Shown: positions 28,162-36,692, counted from the stretch's first letter. The stretch is DNA of 64,000 bases from Synergistaceae bacterium (GCA_012728235.1 JAAYFL010000055.1:62001-126000), one strand, 5' to 3'. Notes: generated by a model from the letters alone, not told the origin. Numbers and translations: made by a program.

Positions 28162-28419
28162 ATGAACTGTTTACAAATCATGGCAATAAGAGTTGAGCAA
28201 AGAGAATCAACTGCCATTGAGGTACAAAAAACTTTAACGGAATACGGATGTGCTATTTCTGTCAGATTGGGATTACACAATAATGTACTTGACAAGTGTT
28301 CTCCTAAAGGACTATTAATACTTCAATTGTGTTCTGAATTAAAAGTATCAAAAGAATTAGAACACAAGTTAAATCTAATTGATGGAGTAAAAGCAAAGCT
28401 AGTGGATCTCTCTGAGTAA
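28162..28419 (+). CDS. Small ferredoxin-fold protein resembling the TM1266 / iron-only hydrogenase system regulator family
   Basis: 85 aa. The pattern IMAIRVEQRESTAIEVQKTL-x-EYG-x-ISVRLGL and the closing GVKAKLVDLSE resemble the TM1266-like family. Those are ACT/NikR-like ferredoxin-fold proteins, often next to FeFe-hydrogenase maturation genes, and they have no DNA-binding domain of their own. No hydrogenase gene is in the window, so the role stays open. The ATG at 28162 has AAAGGAGA 7-8 nt upstream; a reading from 28120 would add 14 unlikely residues. The assignment rests on remembered family pattern, not a search. Confidence 0.6.
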   Translation: MNCLQIMAIRVEQRESTAIEVQKTLTEYGCAISVRLGLHNNVLDKCSPKGLLILQLCSELKVSKELEHKLNLIDGVKAKLVDLSE

Positions 28420-28443
28420 ATAAGCTAGAATGACTTTTTAAAG

Positions 28444-28471
28444 TTGACAAGCGAATAGTAAGTGATAAACT
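28444..28471 (+). promoter_or_regulatory. Promoter of tRNA-Ala(CGC)
   Basis: TTGACA, 16 nt, TAAACT, ending 17 nt before the mature tRNA 5' end. The -35 is a perfect match. Confidence 0.7.
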
Positions 28472-28488
28472 ACCACAGTAGTTTTAAT

Positions 28489-28563
28489 GGGGATGTAGCT
28501 CAGCGGGAGAGCACTTCCCTCGCACGGAAGGGGTCGTCGGTTCAAATCCGATCATCTCCACCA
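28489..28563 (+). tRNA. tRNA-Ala (anticodon CGC)
   Basis: 75-nt cloverleaf with encoded CCA. The acceptor is GGGGATG/CATCTCC, the anticodon loop CTCGCAC gives CGC, and the T-loop is TTCAAAT. It reads only GCG codons, a rare need in a low-GC genome. Confidence 0.95.
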
Positions 28564-28586
28564 TTTTTACTTACCAATAGAATCGA

Positions 28587-28634
28587 ACACAAGGGGCAAC
28601 AACGGAAAATTGATCTCGTTGTTGCCCCTTGTGT
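28587..28634. terminator. Bidirectional terminator after tRNA-Ala
   Basis: Perfect 18-bp inverted repeat (ACACAAGGGGCAACAACG and complement) with a 12-nt loop, followed on the plus strand by GTTATTATTTT. It lies between the converging tRNA-Ala transcript and the end of the long minus-strand mra/Moco run, so it can stop both. Confidence 0.82.
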
Positions 28635-28644
28635 CGTTATTATT

Positions 28645-28995
28645 TTAACCTACAAGGCTAATAGCTTTTAATATGTTTTCGTAATCTGCTTTTAAAGATA
28701 ATAGTGCTTCGGTTGTATTGACGGGCTCACATGGACGCAAAAGATCTGTAATTGTCCGCAAGTTATTATAAAAACTGTAGAAATGTAGTGTCCCAACTAT
28801 TCTTTTTAGTATTTTTGCATGTTCATATGCACTTTTATAATCATTATTGTTAATATATATTTGCATCTTTTCAAAGTTTTTATCTTCTGGAAATTCTTTG
28901 ATACTTTTAATATAAAAATCTATATCGTTTTTAAATTTACGCTCAACCTCTTCGACATCTATACCATATTTTTTTAGGTTATTTAAATCTACCAT
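28645..28995 (-). CDS. HPt-like four-helix protein lacking the phospho-accepting histidine
   Basis: 116 aa. The layout YGIDVEEVERKFKNDIDFYI, then NDYKSAYEHAKILKRIVGTL, then LRTITDLLR follows histidine-phosphotransfer (HPt) domains: GID...RF.GD...Y, D...A...AHxLKGxxGxL. At the AHxLKG position the sequence reads AKILKR (residues 60-65), so the histidine is Lys61 and the glycine is Arg65; His59 stands two residues earlier. It is probably a pseudo-HPt or a structural relative. I chose the ATG at 28995, with AAGGA upstream, rather than a TTG seven codons earlier. It is the last gene of the long minus-strand run, after the mogA-type gene. Confidence 0.55.
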   Translation of the reverse strand: MVDLNNLKKYGIDVEEVERKFKNDIDFYIKSIKEFPEDKNFEKMQIYINNNDYKSAYEHAKILKRIVGTLHFYSFYNNLRTITDLLRPCEPVNTTEALLSLKADYENILKAISLVG

Positions 28996-29035
28996 CCTTA
29001 TCCTTCCTTCTTTCAAATTGCTTTAAATTAATTAA

Positions 29036-29848
29036 TTAGTCCCTATTTGAACAGTTCACAACTAGGCCAGCTAAAATCTCTACAGAATGTCTTATTCCGC
29101 TAGAAATTGCATTAAAACACTCAGTTGCACCTTTTTCGCTTCCGGGCAAAGCTATTATTAGAGTTTTATCTCTTACGACAGCCAAACCGCGTGTCAAGAA
29201 AGAGTGCTTTGAATAACGTGATGTTTTCATACGCATCATTTCTCCAAAACCAGGAACTGTTTTATCAGCGAGTTGTATTAGTGCTTCAGGTGTATTATCT
29301 CTCGCGGATATGCCAGTACCTCCGGTTGTGAGTATTAGATTATACCCCTTGTCACACCAACGCTTTACTCTTTCAACAATATCTTCTATGTCATCAGGCA
29401 CTAAATCTCGCTCCATGACGATTCCTCCCTGTGACAAAACAAGTTCTTCGAGTTTTGGTGCAGAAGTATCTATCCTTTCTCCTCGATACCCCTTATCACT
29501 TATTGTTAATAAAGCCACACATAATGGTAGCCATACCGTGAATTTAGTTGACACACTCAAAAAACCAGGTATTTTCACTTTTAATAGTTCGCTTTTTTTG
29601 TCCCATCTAAGAAGCGTGCCATATTCTTTGAAAATAAGAAAATCTCCGTCTTTGAGTTCTGTTTCACGTGAGACAATTATAATTAATGAATCCTTCTTAT
29701 CTTTATCCTTTAATTTTTCTCCTGCATAAACTAATTTTATTTTTAGAGGCGTTCCATTAACGAAACTCTCTCCATTTATATTCTTATGTACATAACATAA
29801 TGTATGATCTCCAATAAGTGAAGGTGCATAAAGCCTTAATATTCTCAT
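29036..29848 (-). CDS. MogA/MoaB-type molybdopterin adenylyltransferase with extra N-terminal domain
   Basis: The C-terminal ~160 residues are a MogA/MoaB domain (VALLTISDKGYRGERIDTSA; LILTTGGTGISARDNTPEAL; ALPGSEKGATECF), which activates molybdopterin by adenylylation before metal insertion. The N-terminal ~108 residues are an added domain rich in beta strands (NGTPLKIKLVYAGEKLKDK; LKDGDFLIFKEYGTLLRWD). It reads like a small beta-barrel of MOSC-like size, but lacks a cysteine that would support a MOSC call. The ATG has GAGGGATATT upstream. It lies 2 nt after moaC in the Moco gene set moeA-moeA/PBP-moaA-moaC-mog. Confidence 0.85.
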   Translation of the reverse strand: MRILRLYAPSLIGDHTLCYVHKNINGESFVNGTPLKIKLVYAGEKLKDKDKKDSLIIIVSRETELKDGDFLIFKEYGTLLRWDKKSELLKVKIPGFLSVSTKFTVWLPLCVALLTISDKGYRGERIDTSAPKLEELVLSQGGIVMERDLVPDDIEDIVERVKRWCDKGYNLILTTGGTGISARDNTPEALIQLADKTVPGFGEMMRMKTSRYSKHSFLTRGLAVVRDKTLIIALPGSEKGATECFNAISSGIRHSVEILAGLVVNCSNRD

Positions 29849-29850
29849 AT

Positions 29851-30333
29851 CTAATATCCCTCAGCAGTCCATTCTCCGCTTCTTCCACCGCTTTTTTGAG
29901 TTAGACGGATGTCTTTTATTATCATTCCCTTGTCATGAGCCTTACATATATCATAAAAACAGAGAGCTGCAGTTGATACTCCGGTCAGAGCTTCCATTTC
30001 TACTCCAGTACTTTCATTGGCTTTAACTTCACATACAATGTGCAATGCTTTTTTCTCTGCATTTAAACTGCACTTAACATTTATTTTATCAAGCTTAATT
30101 GCATGGCAAAGCGGTATAATAGACGGTGTATTTTTAGCACCTATTATCCCAGCAATTTCTGAGATTGAAAAAGGATCTCCTTTCTTTACAGAACCGGAAA
30201 ATACTGCAGTATAAACTGAATCTGGTAAAATAATCCATCCTTCAGCAGTAGCACTGCGTAATGTTTTTACTTTGCCACTTATATCCACTAACGTTGGGTG
30301 TCCCTGTTTATCGAAGTGAGTGTATTCAGACAT
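29851..30333 (-). CDS. moaC: Cyclic pyranopterin monophosphate synthase MoaC
   Basis: MoaC converts the MoaA product into cyclic pyranopterin monophosphate, the first stable Moco intermediate. Family hallmarks are KNTPSIIPLCHAIKLDKI, GVEMEALTGVSTAALCFYDI and KAHDKGMIIKDIRL with the conserved K-S-G-G-R-S-G end. At 160 aa it is full length. The ATG has AGGAGGTTAGAAA upstream. It lies 3 nt after moaA, so both are co-translated. Confidence 0.97.
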   Translation of the reverse strand: MSEYTHFDKQGHPTLVDISGKVKTLRSATAEGWIILPDSVYTAVFSGSVKKGDPFSISEIAGIIGAKNTPSIIPLCHAIKLDKINVKCSLNAEKKALHIVCEVKANESTGVEMEALTGVSTAALCFYDICKAHDKGMIIKDIRLTQKSGGRSGEWTAEGY

Positions 30334-30336
30334 TTT

Positions 30337-31311
30337 CTAACCTCCTATAGCGGACATATTACTGTCCCCTTTTTTTATATCTTTCCAGCATTTAGGCTTA
30401 GATTCCATATGATTTAATATTGCGATTTTTAATGCATCGCGGTCATTATTAGCAATGAGCTCTCTTAACGGCAAATCTTGGTCCGAAAAAAGACATTTTT
30501 TTAAGTAACCAGCAGACGTAACTCTCAATCTATTGCAACTGTTGCAAAAATGATCTGACACAGCAGCGATTATACCCACTTTTTGTCCTGTATCTGTATT
30601 TTTGTAATACTTGGCAGGACCATCAAATAGTGAGATTCCTTCAATTCTTTCCCATTCTCCATGCTTTTTTAATATAGAAAATATTTCTTTCGCTGATATG
30701 AATCCTTGTTTAGTCCAAAGTTTGTCATTAAGGGGCATCAACTCGATAAATCTTAGTAAAACACCCTCTTTTTTTGAGAAGTTTATTAGATCTAATACTT
30801 CGTTATCGTTGAAACCCTTTATCAATACAGTATTTAATTTTATATTTTCGATCCCTTGCCTTAAACTCTCTCTTATTCCGTCTAATACAAGGTTTAGACC
30901 ATCTACTTTAGTTAAACTAATAAACTTTTGAGAGTCTAGAGTATCAAGGCTAATGTTTAAAGAATTTATCCTAGACTTTATTAATTGCTCCAAGTATTTT
31001 GTTAAAAGAAGGCCATTGGTTGTAAGAGCCATCTCCATGTCTGGAAATAGCTGTCTGGTCTGCATTAAAAACAAACCCATCCCTTTTCTTACCAAAGGTT
31101 CGCCCCCGGTAAAGCGAATTTTTTTTACTCCAAGCTCTTTAAACACATTACACAATTGTAATATTTCTTCATATCTTAGAATATCTTCGTGAGCAGATAA
31201 TTTTACTCCTTCCGGAGGCATACAATAAGTACAACGTAAATTACATCTATCTGTTACTGATATGCGAGCATATGTTATATAACGCCCATAACTATCTATT
31301 GTTCCGGCCAT
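30337..31311 (-). CDS. moaA: GTP 3',8-cyclase MoaA (radical SAM)
   Basis: Radical-SAM enzyme that rearranges GTP at the start of Moco synthesis. The N-terminal cluster motif is CNLRCTYC. The C-terminal second cluster is CNSCNRLRVTSAGYLKKC. The protein ends in a Gly-Gly tail (NMSAIGG), which is functionally needed in MoaA. The FTGGEPLVRKG and NISLDTLD segments are typical. It is 324 aa; the start overlaps the preceding moeA/PBP gene by 16 nt and has GGTGG upstream. Confidence 0.97.
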   Translation of the reverse strand: MAGTIDSYGRYITYARISVTDRCNLRCTYCMPPEGVKLSAHEDILRYEEILQLCNVFKELGVKKIRFTGGEPLVRKGMGLFLMQTRQLFPDMEMALTTNGLLLTKYLEQLIKSRINSLNISLDTLDSQKFISLTKVDGLNLVLDGIRESLRQGIENIKLNTVLIKGFNDNEVLDLINFSKKEGVLLRFIELMPLNDKLWTKQGFISAKEIFSILKKHGEWERIEGISLFDGPAKYYKNTDTGQKVGIIAAVSDHFCNSCNRLRVTSAGYLKKCLFSDQDLPLRELIANNDRDALKIAILNHMESKPKCWKDIKKGDSNMSAIGG

Positions 31312-33215
31312 CTATAACCACCCATTTTTTCTACTTTTTTGCGCCATTCTTTATCCTCTAAACTTTTAAGAAGTGCAATTATACCAATGTGATTGAGGTA
31401 CTTCTCAGGGATAACAAGCTCATACGGTTCTTCTGCCAACGGTATAAAATCGAGTTTTAATGCATCTGCCACAGCTTTGATTCCCAAGGTAGCATCTGCT
31501 AATCCGGAAAAGACCCTATTTGCTGCTTCCATATGTGTTGTACAGTGTTGGTCATATCCTTTTACCTCTGAAGGGTTTTTATGATGTTTTTTTAAATAAT
31601 GGTCAAATAAAACTCTTGTTCCCGCTCCTGGTTGTCTATTTGAAAATACGAGGTCCTTATTAAAAAGATCTTCTATAGTCAAGATGTTCTTAGGATTCCC
31701 CGCTTGAACTATAATCCCCTGTGTTCTATAAAATACAAGTATTCTCTTCCACTTTTTGCCATTTGAAAAACGCCTTATAAAAATATCATTGTATGTACCG
31801 TCCGCCTCATTTAATAAATGAGCCGCAGCTAAGTGACATTCATCGCGACCAAGTGAGGCCAAGCCCCCCATACTTCCAACAGCTCTTGAAACAAATTCTC
31901 CGCCTCTTTCGTTTATAGGCGTTGCAAGAAGCTGGATTGCAGGATCGTCTGATCCTTGAAAGAGTATCCTTTTTTCTAAATCTACACTTCTAGTTAACCA
32001 AACTGAAATATCTGAACCTTTTTCATATTCCAATGCAGAGGAAGGAAGCAAGGCAATCCCGTCAGCATCTGCTAAAGAAGATAAAACACTGGCTCCTGAC
32101 GTCAATACCCAGGCATAAACAATATTTTCCACAACTGCGAGTTTTACTCTCAACCATTCTTCTATTCCCGATTGAGATGAATAAGGAACAAGGAGTTTCG
32201 CATCTAGCGTTTCGTTTGAGCCTATTGCAATTTTGAATAACTGTTGCAAGTCAACACCTTGTGAGTAAAAATTGTTAAGTAGAGGAAAGACCAGCGACCA
32301 AAGAACCACTGCCGTTGACATTGGGAATCCCGGTAAACATATTACGGGTTTGTTTGATATTTTTGCTGCAATAGCAGGTCGTCCTGGTTTCATTCTGAGC
32401 CAGCGGAATAAGATTTCTCCCAAATTATCAAAAACTTCAAATGTATAATCTTTATTGCCCTTTGCAGAACCAGCACCTATTAATATAAGATCATAATCAT
32501 TAACTAAGTCCATTATTTTATTTTGAAGAGTTTCTATGTCATCAGGTATTATCGAAGACACATCTATTTCATGTCCCCACTTTTTAAATGTTGCCTTTAC
32601 AAATAATGAGTTACTTTCAACGACTGTTCCTAATCTAGGGGTTTTACTGCTTAGCCAATCTTTCGTTGAAACGATTTCGTTGCCTGTCGGAACAAAAATG
32701 ATTTTTGGTTTTTTATATATAGTAATTTCTTCTATCCCCGCACATATGAAGAGAGATATAAGTGCGGGCGTAACAACATCATTTTTTCTAGCTATAATTT
32801 GACCAGCAATAACATCTTCGCCAAGAGGGCGCACGTTGGTTGAAGGTGTAAGTGCTTTGTAGACGAGTAAATCTTCTACTACTAAAGAGGAATCCTCAAC
32901 CATTAGAACGGAATCTGCCCACAAAGGGATATTAGATCCTGTGTTAACCCAAAAATATTGATTTTTTTGCAGTTTTATAGGGGTTGCCCGGGTGGCACCT
33001 GTTGTTGACGATGAAATTAATGCATATCCGTCCATAGCTGAAGCAGGATAGTGAGGTACATTTCTTTTAGCCAGAACATCAGATGCAAGGGTTTGTCCTA
33101 AGGACATCTCAATTTCAACTTCACAAATTTCTGACTTGCCTAGTTTTTTGAAGTTTTCTTTTAATATTAAGTAGGCTTCTCTAATCGAAACATGTTCAGG
33201 ATATTTTTTTACCAT
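31296..33215 (-). CDS. MoeA domain fused to a C-terminal periplasmic-binding-protein-like (PBP) domain
   Basis: Residues ~1-400 are a MoeA-type molybdopterin molybdenumtransferase module (YPASAMDGYALIS; FVPTGNEIVS; GAGSAKGNKDYTFEV; KPGRPAIAAKI; CLPGFPMSTAVV). Residues ~400-639 are a PBP/LysR-substrate-like module (VGSMGGLASLGRDECHLAAA; NRQPGAGTRVLFDHYLKKH; DATLGIKAVADALKLDFIPL) of the kind that binds oxyanions or small ligands. This fusion is known from anaerobes and archaea; the PBP part may sense or deliver molybdate or tungstate, which is inference. I chose the second ATG (33215), 7 nt after GAGG. It lies after a separate stand-alone moeA. Confidence 0.88.
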   Translation of the reverse strand: MVKKYPEHVSIREAYLILKENFKKLGKSEICEVEIEMSLGQTLASDVLAKRNVPHYPASAMDGYALISSSTTGATRATPIKLQKNQYFWVNTGSNIPLWADSVLMVEDSSLVVEDLLVYKALTPSTNVRPLGEDVIAGQIIARKNDVVTPALISLFICAGIEEITIYKKPKIIFVPTGNEIVSTKDWLSSKTPRLGTVVESNSLFVKATFKKWGHEIDVSSIIPDDIETLQNKIMDLVNDYDLILIGAGSAKGNKDYTFEVFDNLGEILFRWLRMKPGRPAIAAKISNKPVICLPGFPMSTAVVLWSLVFPLLNNFYSQGVDLQQLFKIAIGSNETLDAKLLVPYSSQSGIEEWLRVKLAVVENIVYAWVLTSGASVLSSLADADGIALLPSSALEYEKGSDISVWLTRSVDLEKRILFQGSDDPAIQLLATPINERGGEFVSRAVGSMGGLASLGRDECHLAAAHLLNEADGTYNDIFIRRFSNGKKWKRILVFYRTQGIIVQAGNPKNILTIEDLFNKDLVFSNRQPGAGTRVLFDHYLKKHHKNPSEVKGYDQHCTTHMEAANRVFSGLADATLGIKAVADALKLDFIPLAEEPYELVIPEKYLNHIGIIALLKSLEDKEWRKKVEKMGGYRWPEQ

Positions 33216-34444
33216 AACCATACCTCAACATAATCCCCCATACGGAGCGTTTCTCTATTTTCCGGTATTCTTATAAAACCATTTGAATCTGCAAGAATTG
33301 AAATATACCCCGATTTTCCGAGAAGAGGGATAACTTTCCCCATTTCATCAATTTTACAAGGTATGAATTCCTCCACACCACTTGTAGCAACAAGATCTTT
33401 AGAAAGCTGGAGATTTAACCTGTGTCCATATGTCTCTTTCTCTGCTCCAATCAACTTAAGCAATAGAGGCAAAACAACAACATATGCCACTGTTATACAG
33501 GAAAGAGGATGACCTGGCAAACTAATTACTAGTTTTTTATTTTTTAAAGAACCTCCTATTAGAGTGGGCTTACCAGGGGCAATATTGATTCCCCTAGTAA
33601 TGAGCCCAGGATAGTCTAGAGAATTTAACACTTCAAAGGAATAATCTCTAATTCCGACAGATGAACCACCACTTAAAATTAATATATCGCAATTACTTAA
33701 CTCTTCTTTTACCCTTCTATGTAGCTCTTCAAGTTTGTCAGATACTATCCCTTTATATTTAGCATCAAAACCATGCTGCTTTAAGATAGACACAATAGAA
33801 TAGCTGTTCACATCTCTTATTTTCCCTTCTGGGAGGGGGCACGTCTTAACAGGAACCACTTCATCACCTGTACTCAATACAGTTATTGATAAGTTAAAAA
33901 CTGAAATACTATTTATTCCGAGAGTTGCCATAATACCTATAGTAGAAGAGTTTATCAATTCTCCTCTTCCAAGCACTTTTTCACCTGAAGTAATATCCTC
34001 TCCTGCAACTATTATGTTATCTCCTGATTGAACACCTTTTCTTATCTCAACATATCCACTAATTTCTGACGTATTTTCTAACATAACGACCGTATCAGAA
34101 CCTGCAGGCAATATACCACCGGTTGGGATAGGCGCTGCTTCCCCCATTCCGACCTCAAAAGATGGTGAATTTCCCATCTCAACTTCTTCTATTTTCTTCA
34201 AAAAGGATGGGGTGGCAGAAGTAGCAGAAAGCACATCTCTGCTTTGGACGGCAAAACCATCTCGTAAACTTCTGCTTTTAGATGGATATGAAGAGTCAGA
34301 ATAAATAGAATTTGCTATTCGTTCCCCGGTTGAATCATTCAATTCCAGCGTTTTTATGTTGTCAAGCCACGGAAATTTAAGAGCTTCTGAAACGCGAAGT
34401 ATGGTTTCTAGACGAGGAATAACTTTTTTTACAAAACCTGACAT
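33209..34444 (-). CDS. moeA: Molybdopterin molybdenumtransferase MoeA
   Basis: MoeA inserts molybdate (or tungstate) into adenylylated molybdopterin. Motifs are YPSKSRSLRDGFAV (usually P..SAMDGYA), AAPIPTGGILPAGSDTVVML, VLSTGDEVV, LILSGGSSVGIRDYSFEVL, APGKPTLIGG and ISLPGHPLSC. The length of 411 aa is standard. The usual SAMDG is replaced by SRSLRDG, a small deviation. The ATG has AAAGG 9 nt upstream, and the 3' end overlaps the moeA/PBP fusion gene. Two MoeA modules suggest separate handling of Mo and W, which is only inference. Confidence 0.93.
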   Translation of the reverse strand: MSGFVKKVIPRLETILRVSEALKFPWLDNIKTLELNDSTGERIANSIYSDSSYPSKSRSLRDGFAVQSRDVLSATSATPSFLKKIEEVEMGNSPSFEVGMGEAAPIPTGGILPAGSDTVVMLENTSEISGYVEIRKGVQSGDNIIVAGEDITSGEKVLGRGELINSSTIGIMATLGINSISVFNLSITVLSTGDEVVPVKTCPLPEGKIRDVNSYSIVSILKQHGFDAKYKGIVSDKLEELHRRVKEELSNCDILILSGGSSVGIRDYSFEVLNSLDYPGLITRGINIAPGKPTLIGGSLKNKKLVISLPGHPLSCITVAYVVVLPLLLKLIGAEKETYGHRLNLQLSKDLVATSGVEEFIPCKIDEMGKVIPLLGKSGYISILADSNGFIRIPENRETLRMGDYVEVWLW

Positions 34445-34475
34445 CTGTAATAACCTTTCAGCGATTGTTTCTCAT

Positions 34476-35141
34476 TTATTTTATTGAAACGAGATATGTT
34501 GGATATCCCACGGCTTGTAATTTTGCTGCCAATTTTGAAGCGTTCTCTTTAGTCTCATGACCCATAACCCTTACTCTATAAAATGGTTGGCCGTCTTTTA
34601 CAGAATCAACTATATAAACAGTATGTCCCTCTGTTTTAGCTTTATTATGAAGGGCTAAAGCACTTGCTTTAACTTTAAAACCACCTATTTGTACATCCCA
34701 TCGCGGTTTTGTTTGACTGGTCACCTGACCAGTTCGCACCGGTGCTTTTATTTCCTGTTTTGGAGAGATTTTAGGTTGCGGCTTGGCTTTAGATTTAACA
34801 GGCGTTTTTTGAGGTTGCTCGATTTTTTTTATCTCTACCTGTTGCTCTGGCACCAAAGGAACATCCTCTCTAATAGAATCTTTATCTTCAATGTACTCGT
34901 TTTCTGTTCCTGTATCTACTGAAATTAAAGGATCGTCTGTATTTTTTTGTTCAATCGGTTCAAAAATTTGATTTTGAGTTGACTTCCCACTCAAATAAAC
35001 GTCATTAGGATCCATAAAAAACAATTTCACACTAATAAAGAAAAGCGCAAATAACATAACTACTGCAAGCGGCAATATCAATTGGCCGAATGTTCTAATT
35101 GATTTTATTTCTTTGTGTTTTCTCGTTTTTCTTGAAACCAT
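34476..35141 (-). CDS. Membrane-anchored SPOR-domain protein
   Basis: 221 aa: a short basic cytoplasmic start, one membrane helix (about residues 21-44; FGQLILPLAVVMLFALFFIS), a Lys/Pro-rich linker, and a C-terminal SPOR domain (WDVQIGGFKVKASALALHNK to VGYPTYLVSIK). SPOR domains bind denuded septal peptidoglycan, so this is probably a division-site protein like FtsN or DedD. The ATG has AAGGAG. It sits 32 nt upstream of moeA and 24 nt after a radical-SAM gene, at the junction of division and Moco genes. Confidence 0.88.
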   Translation of the reverse strand: MVSRKTRKHKEIKSIRTFGQLILPLAVVMLFALFFISVKLFFMDPNDVYLSGKSTQNQIFEPIEQKNTDDPLISVDTGTENEYIEDKDSIREDVPLVPEQQVEIKKIEQPQKTPVKSKAKPQPKISPKQEIKAPVRTGQVTSQTKPRWDVQIGGFKVKASALALHNKAKTEGHTVYIVDSVKDGQPFYRVRVMGHETKENASKLAAKLQAVGYPTYLVSIK

Positions 35142-35164
35142 TTATATCTACTCCTTAAAAATGT

Positions 35165-36604
35165 CTACCAAAGAAGCGAAAGCTCTTCCATTGTATATTC
35201 TCTTGAAGATTTTTTTTCAAAAGGAACATTTTTCTCTATGGAATTAGACAGATTAACACTGTCTTTATAGCTAAACCAAGTTAAATTATATTCTTCAACT
35301 GCTTCTTTTGGACTTGTTAATCTCAGTTGAGGTGTTTTTTTGGTAATTTTTCTTAATTCACCAGATATCATTTTATATTTTTTTCTTATAGCGGAAGTTT
35401 CTATAAAAGGGTCATTCTCCCATAGAGTGCCTGGCTTCGGGACAAAAGGACCAACAGAAACAATTAATTTTTGACCGGTTTGCTCTATTATACTACGGCA
35501 AAGATCCGCAATAGCGGTAATATCTTCGTCAGACTCTCCGGGCAAGCCAATCATAAAATATAGTTTAACCTGAGTAATCCCGTTAGATGCGGCCATGCTT
35601 AACTTCTCAATGATAGAGTTATTAGTAAATTTTTTACCGCATGAAAAACGCAATAAATCTCGTCCTGTTTCTGGGGCAATGGTTATGCTGTGCCTATTGC
35701 CTTGTGCCAATGCCAGAACCATTTTCTCCGTAAGCCCGTCAATTCGTAGAGAGGCAAAGGAAATCCCTTTTTCTTTATACAGTAAATAATCCAACAGTTT
35801 GTTTAAATCAGGATAATCACTTGCTTCTGGGGTGACAAGCCCAATTTGATCGACATCTATTTTTGAAAGGACTTCGTCAAGCTGTTTTTTTATAACTTCA
35901 AAACTTCTAAATCGCATCTTTCCAAATGACCCTGGAAGGGTGCAATACTTACAACTTCGGGCACATCCTCTTTGCAACTCTACTAACAATGTCTTTCCAA
36001 ATACGCTTTTTGGCGTAGTCCAAGTACTGCACATTGGATAATCCTCATTAACGGGCAATACTTTATTTAGGACTCTTTTTTTTATAACCTTGCCATTTTG
36101 AATATGAATAGGCGGTACAAGCAGAGAATCACACTCACCAAGTTCTTCCCATAACTGTTCTCGATCAAAGTGAGAAATATAACGCCTAAAACAAGCTGTC
36201 AAAAAATCAAGAATATCCAACCCATCTCCCAAAACTATAAAATCGCAAACTCCAGATAAAAGAAGTGGGTTTATATATGTAATTGCTCCTCCAGCCCCTA
36301 TTACTGGGAAGCTTCTATTTTTCCTGTCTTGGCAAGAGAGAGGGATCCCCGCCGTTTTTAACCAATTAAAATACGAAACTACACCCAGCTCATATGAAAC
36401 TCCAGCAGTTATAATAGGAAATCTCTCAAGCAAAGTATCGCTGTCAACAGAGCGAAATGGTGTTGGATATTCAAAAAATCTTTCTACTGCTACCCCTTTT
36501 TCACGAAGCATTCGAAAAACAAAATGCATACCCAAATTAGAAGATCCTATTGAATAATCAGCGGGATAAAACAATGCCCAAGGGAGATCTCCGCCTTTGG
36601 GCAA
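35165..36604 (-). CDS. Radical SAM protein, B12-binding-type N-terminus, unknown substrate
   Basis: A 479-aa radical-SAM protein. The N-terminal ~170 residues resemble a cobalamin-binding-like domain without the DxHxxG motif (LFYPADYSIGSSNLGMHFVF; VIGAGGAITYINPLLLSG). The core has CARSCKYC, then VTPEASDYPDL and TIAPETGRDLLRF. This arrangement resembles the YgiQ/TIGR03960-like families; the substrate cannot be told. The first usable start is a TTG with no ribosome site. The same frame stays open for about 35 more codons upstream and gives plausible protein (WQSWEEYRREEIFTTELPKG) but no ATG/GTG/TTG, so the true start may be non-standard. It follows ftsZ in the run. Confidence 0.8.
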   Translation of the reverse strand: MPKGGDLPWALFYPADYSIGSSNLGMHFVFRMLREKGVAVERFFEYPTPFRSVDSDTLLERFPIITAGVSYELGVVSYFNWLKTAGIPLSCQDRKNRSFPVIGAGGAITYINPLLLSGVCDFIVLGDGLDILDFLTACFRRYISHFDREQLWEELGECDSLLVPPIHIQNGKVIKKRVLNKVLPVNEDYPMCSTWTTPKSVFGKTLLVELQRGCARSCKYCTLPGSFGKMRFRSFEVIKKQLDEVLSKIDVDQIGLVTPEASDYPDLNKLLDYLLYKEKGISFASLRIDGLTEKMVLALAQGNRHSITIAPETGRDLLRFSCGKKFTNNSIIEKLSMAASNGITQVKLYFMIGLPGESDEDITAIADLCRSIIEQTGQKLIVSVGPFVPKPGTLWENDPFIETSAIRKKYKMISGELRKITKKTPQLRLTSPKEAVEEYNLTWFSYKDSVNLSNSIEKNVPFEKKSSREYTMEELSLLW

Positions 36605-36692
36605 TTCTGTTGTAAATATTTCTTCTCTTCTATATTCTTCCCAGCTTTGCCAGGCAGTTACCTTTTTATTTTTTTGGTGGTCTCCAAAAAAT

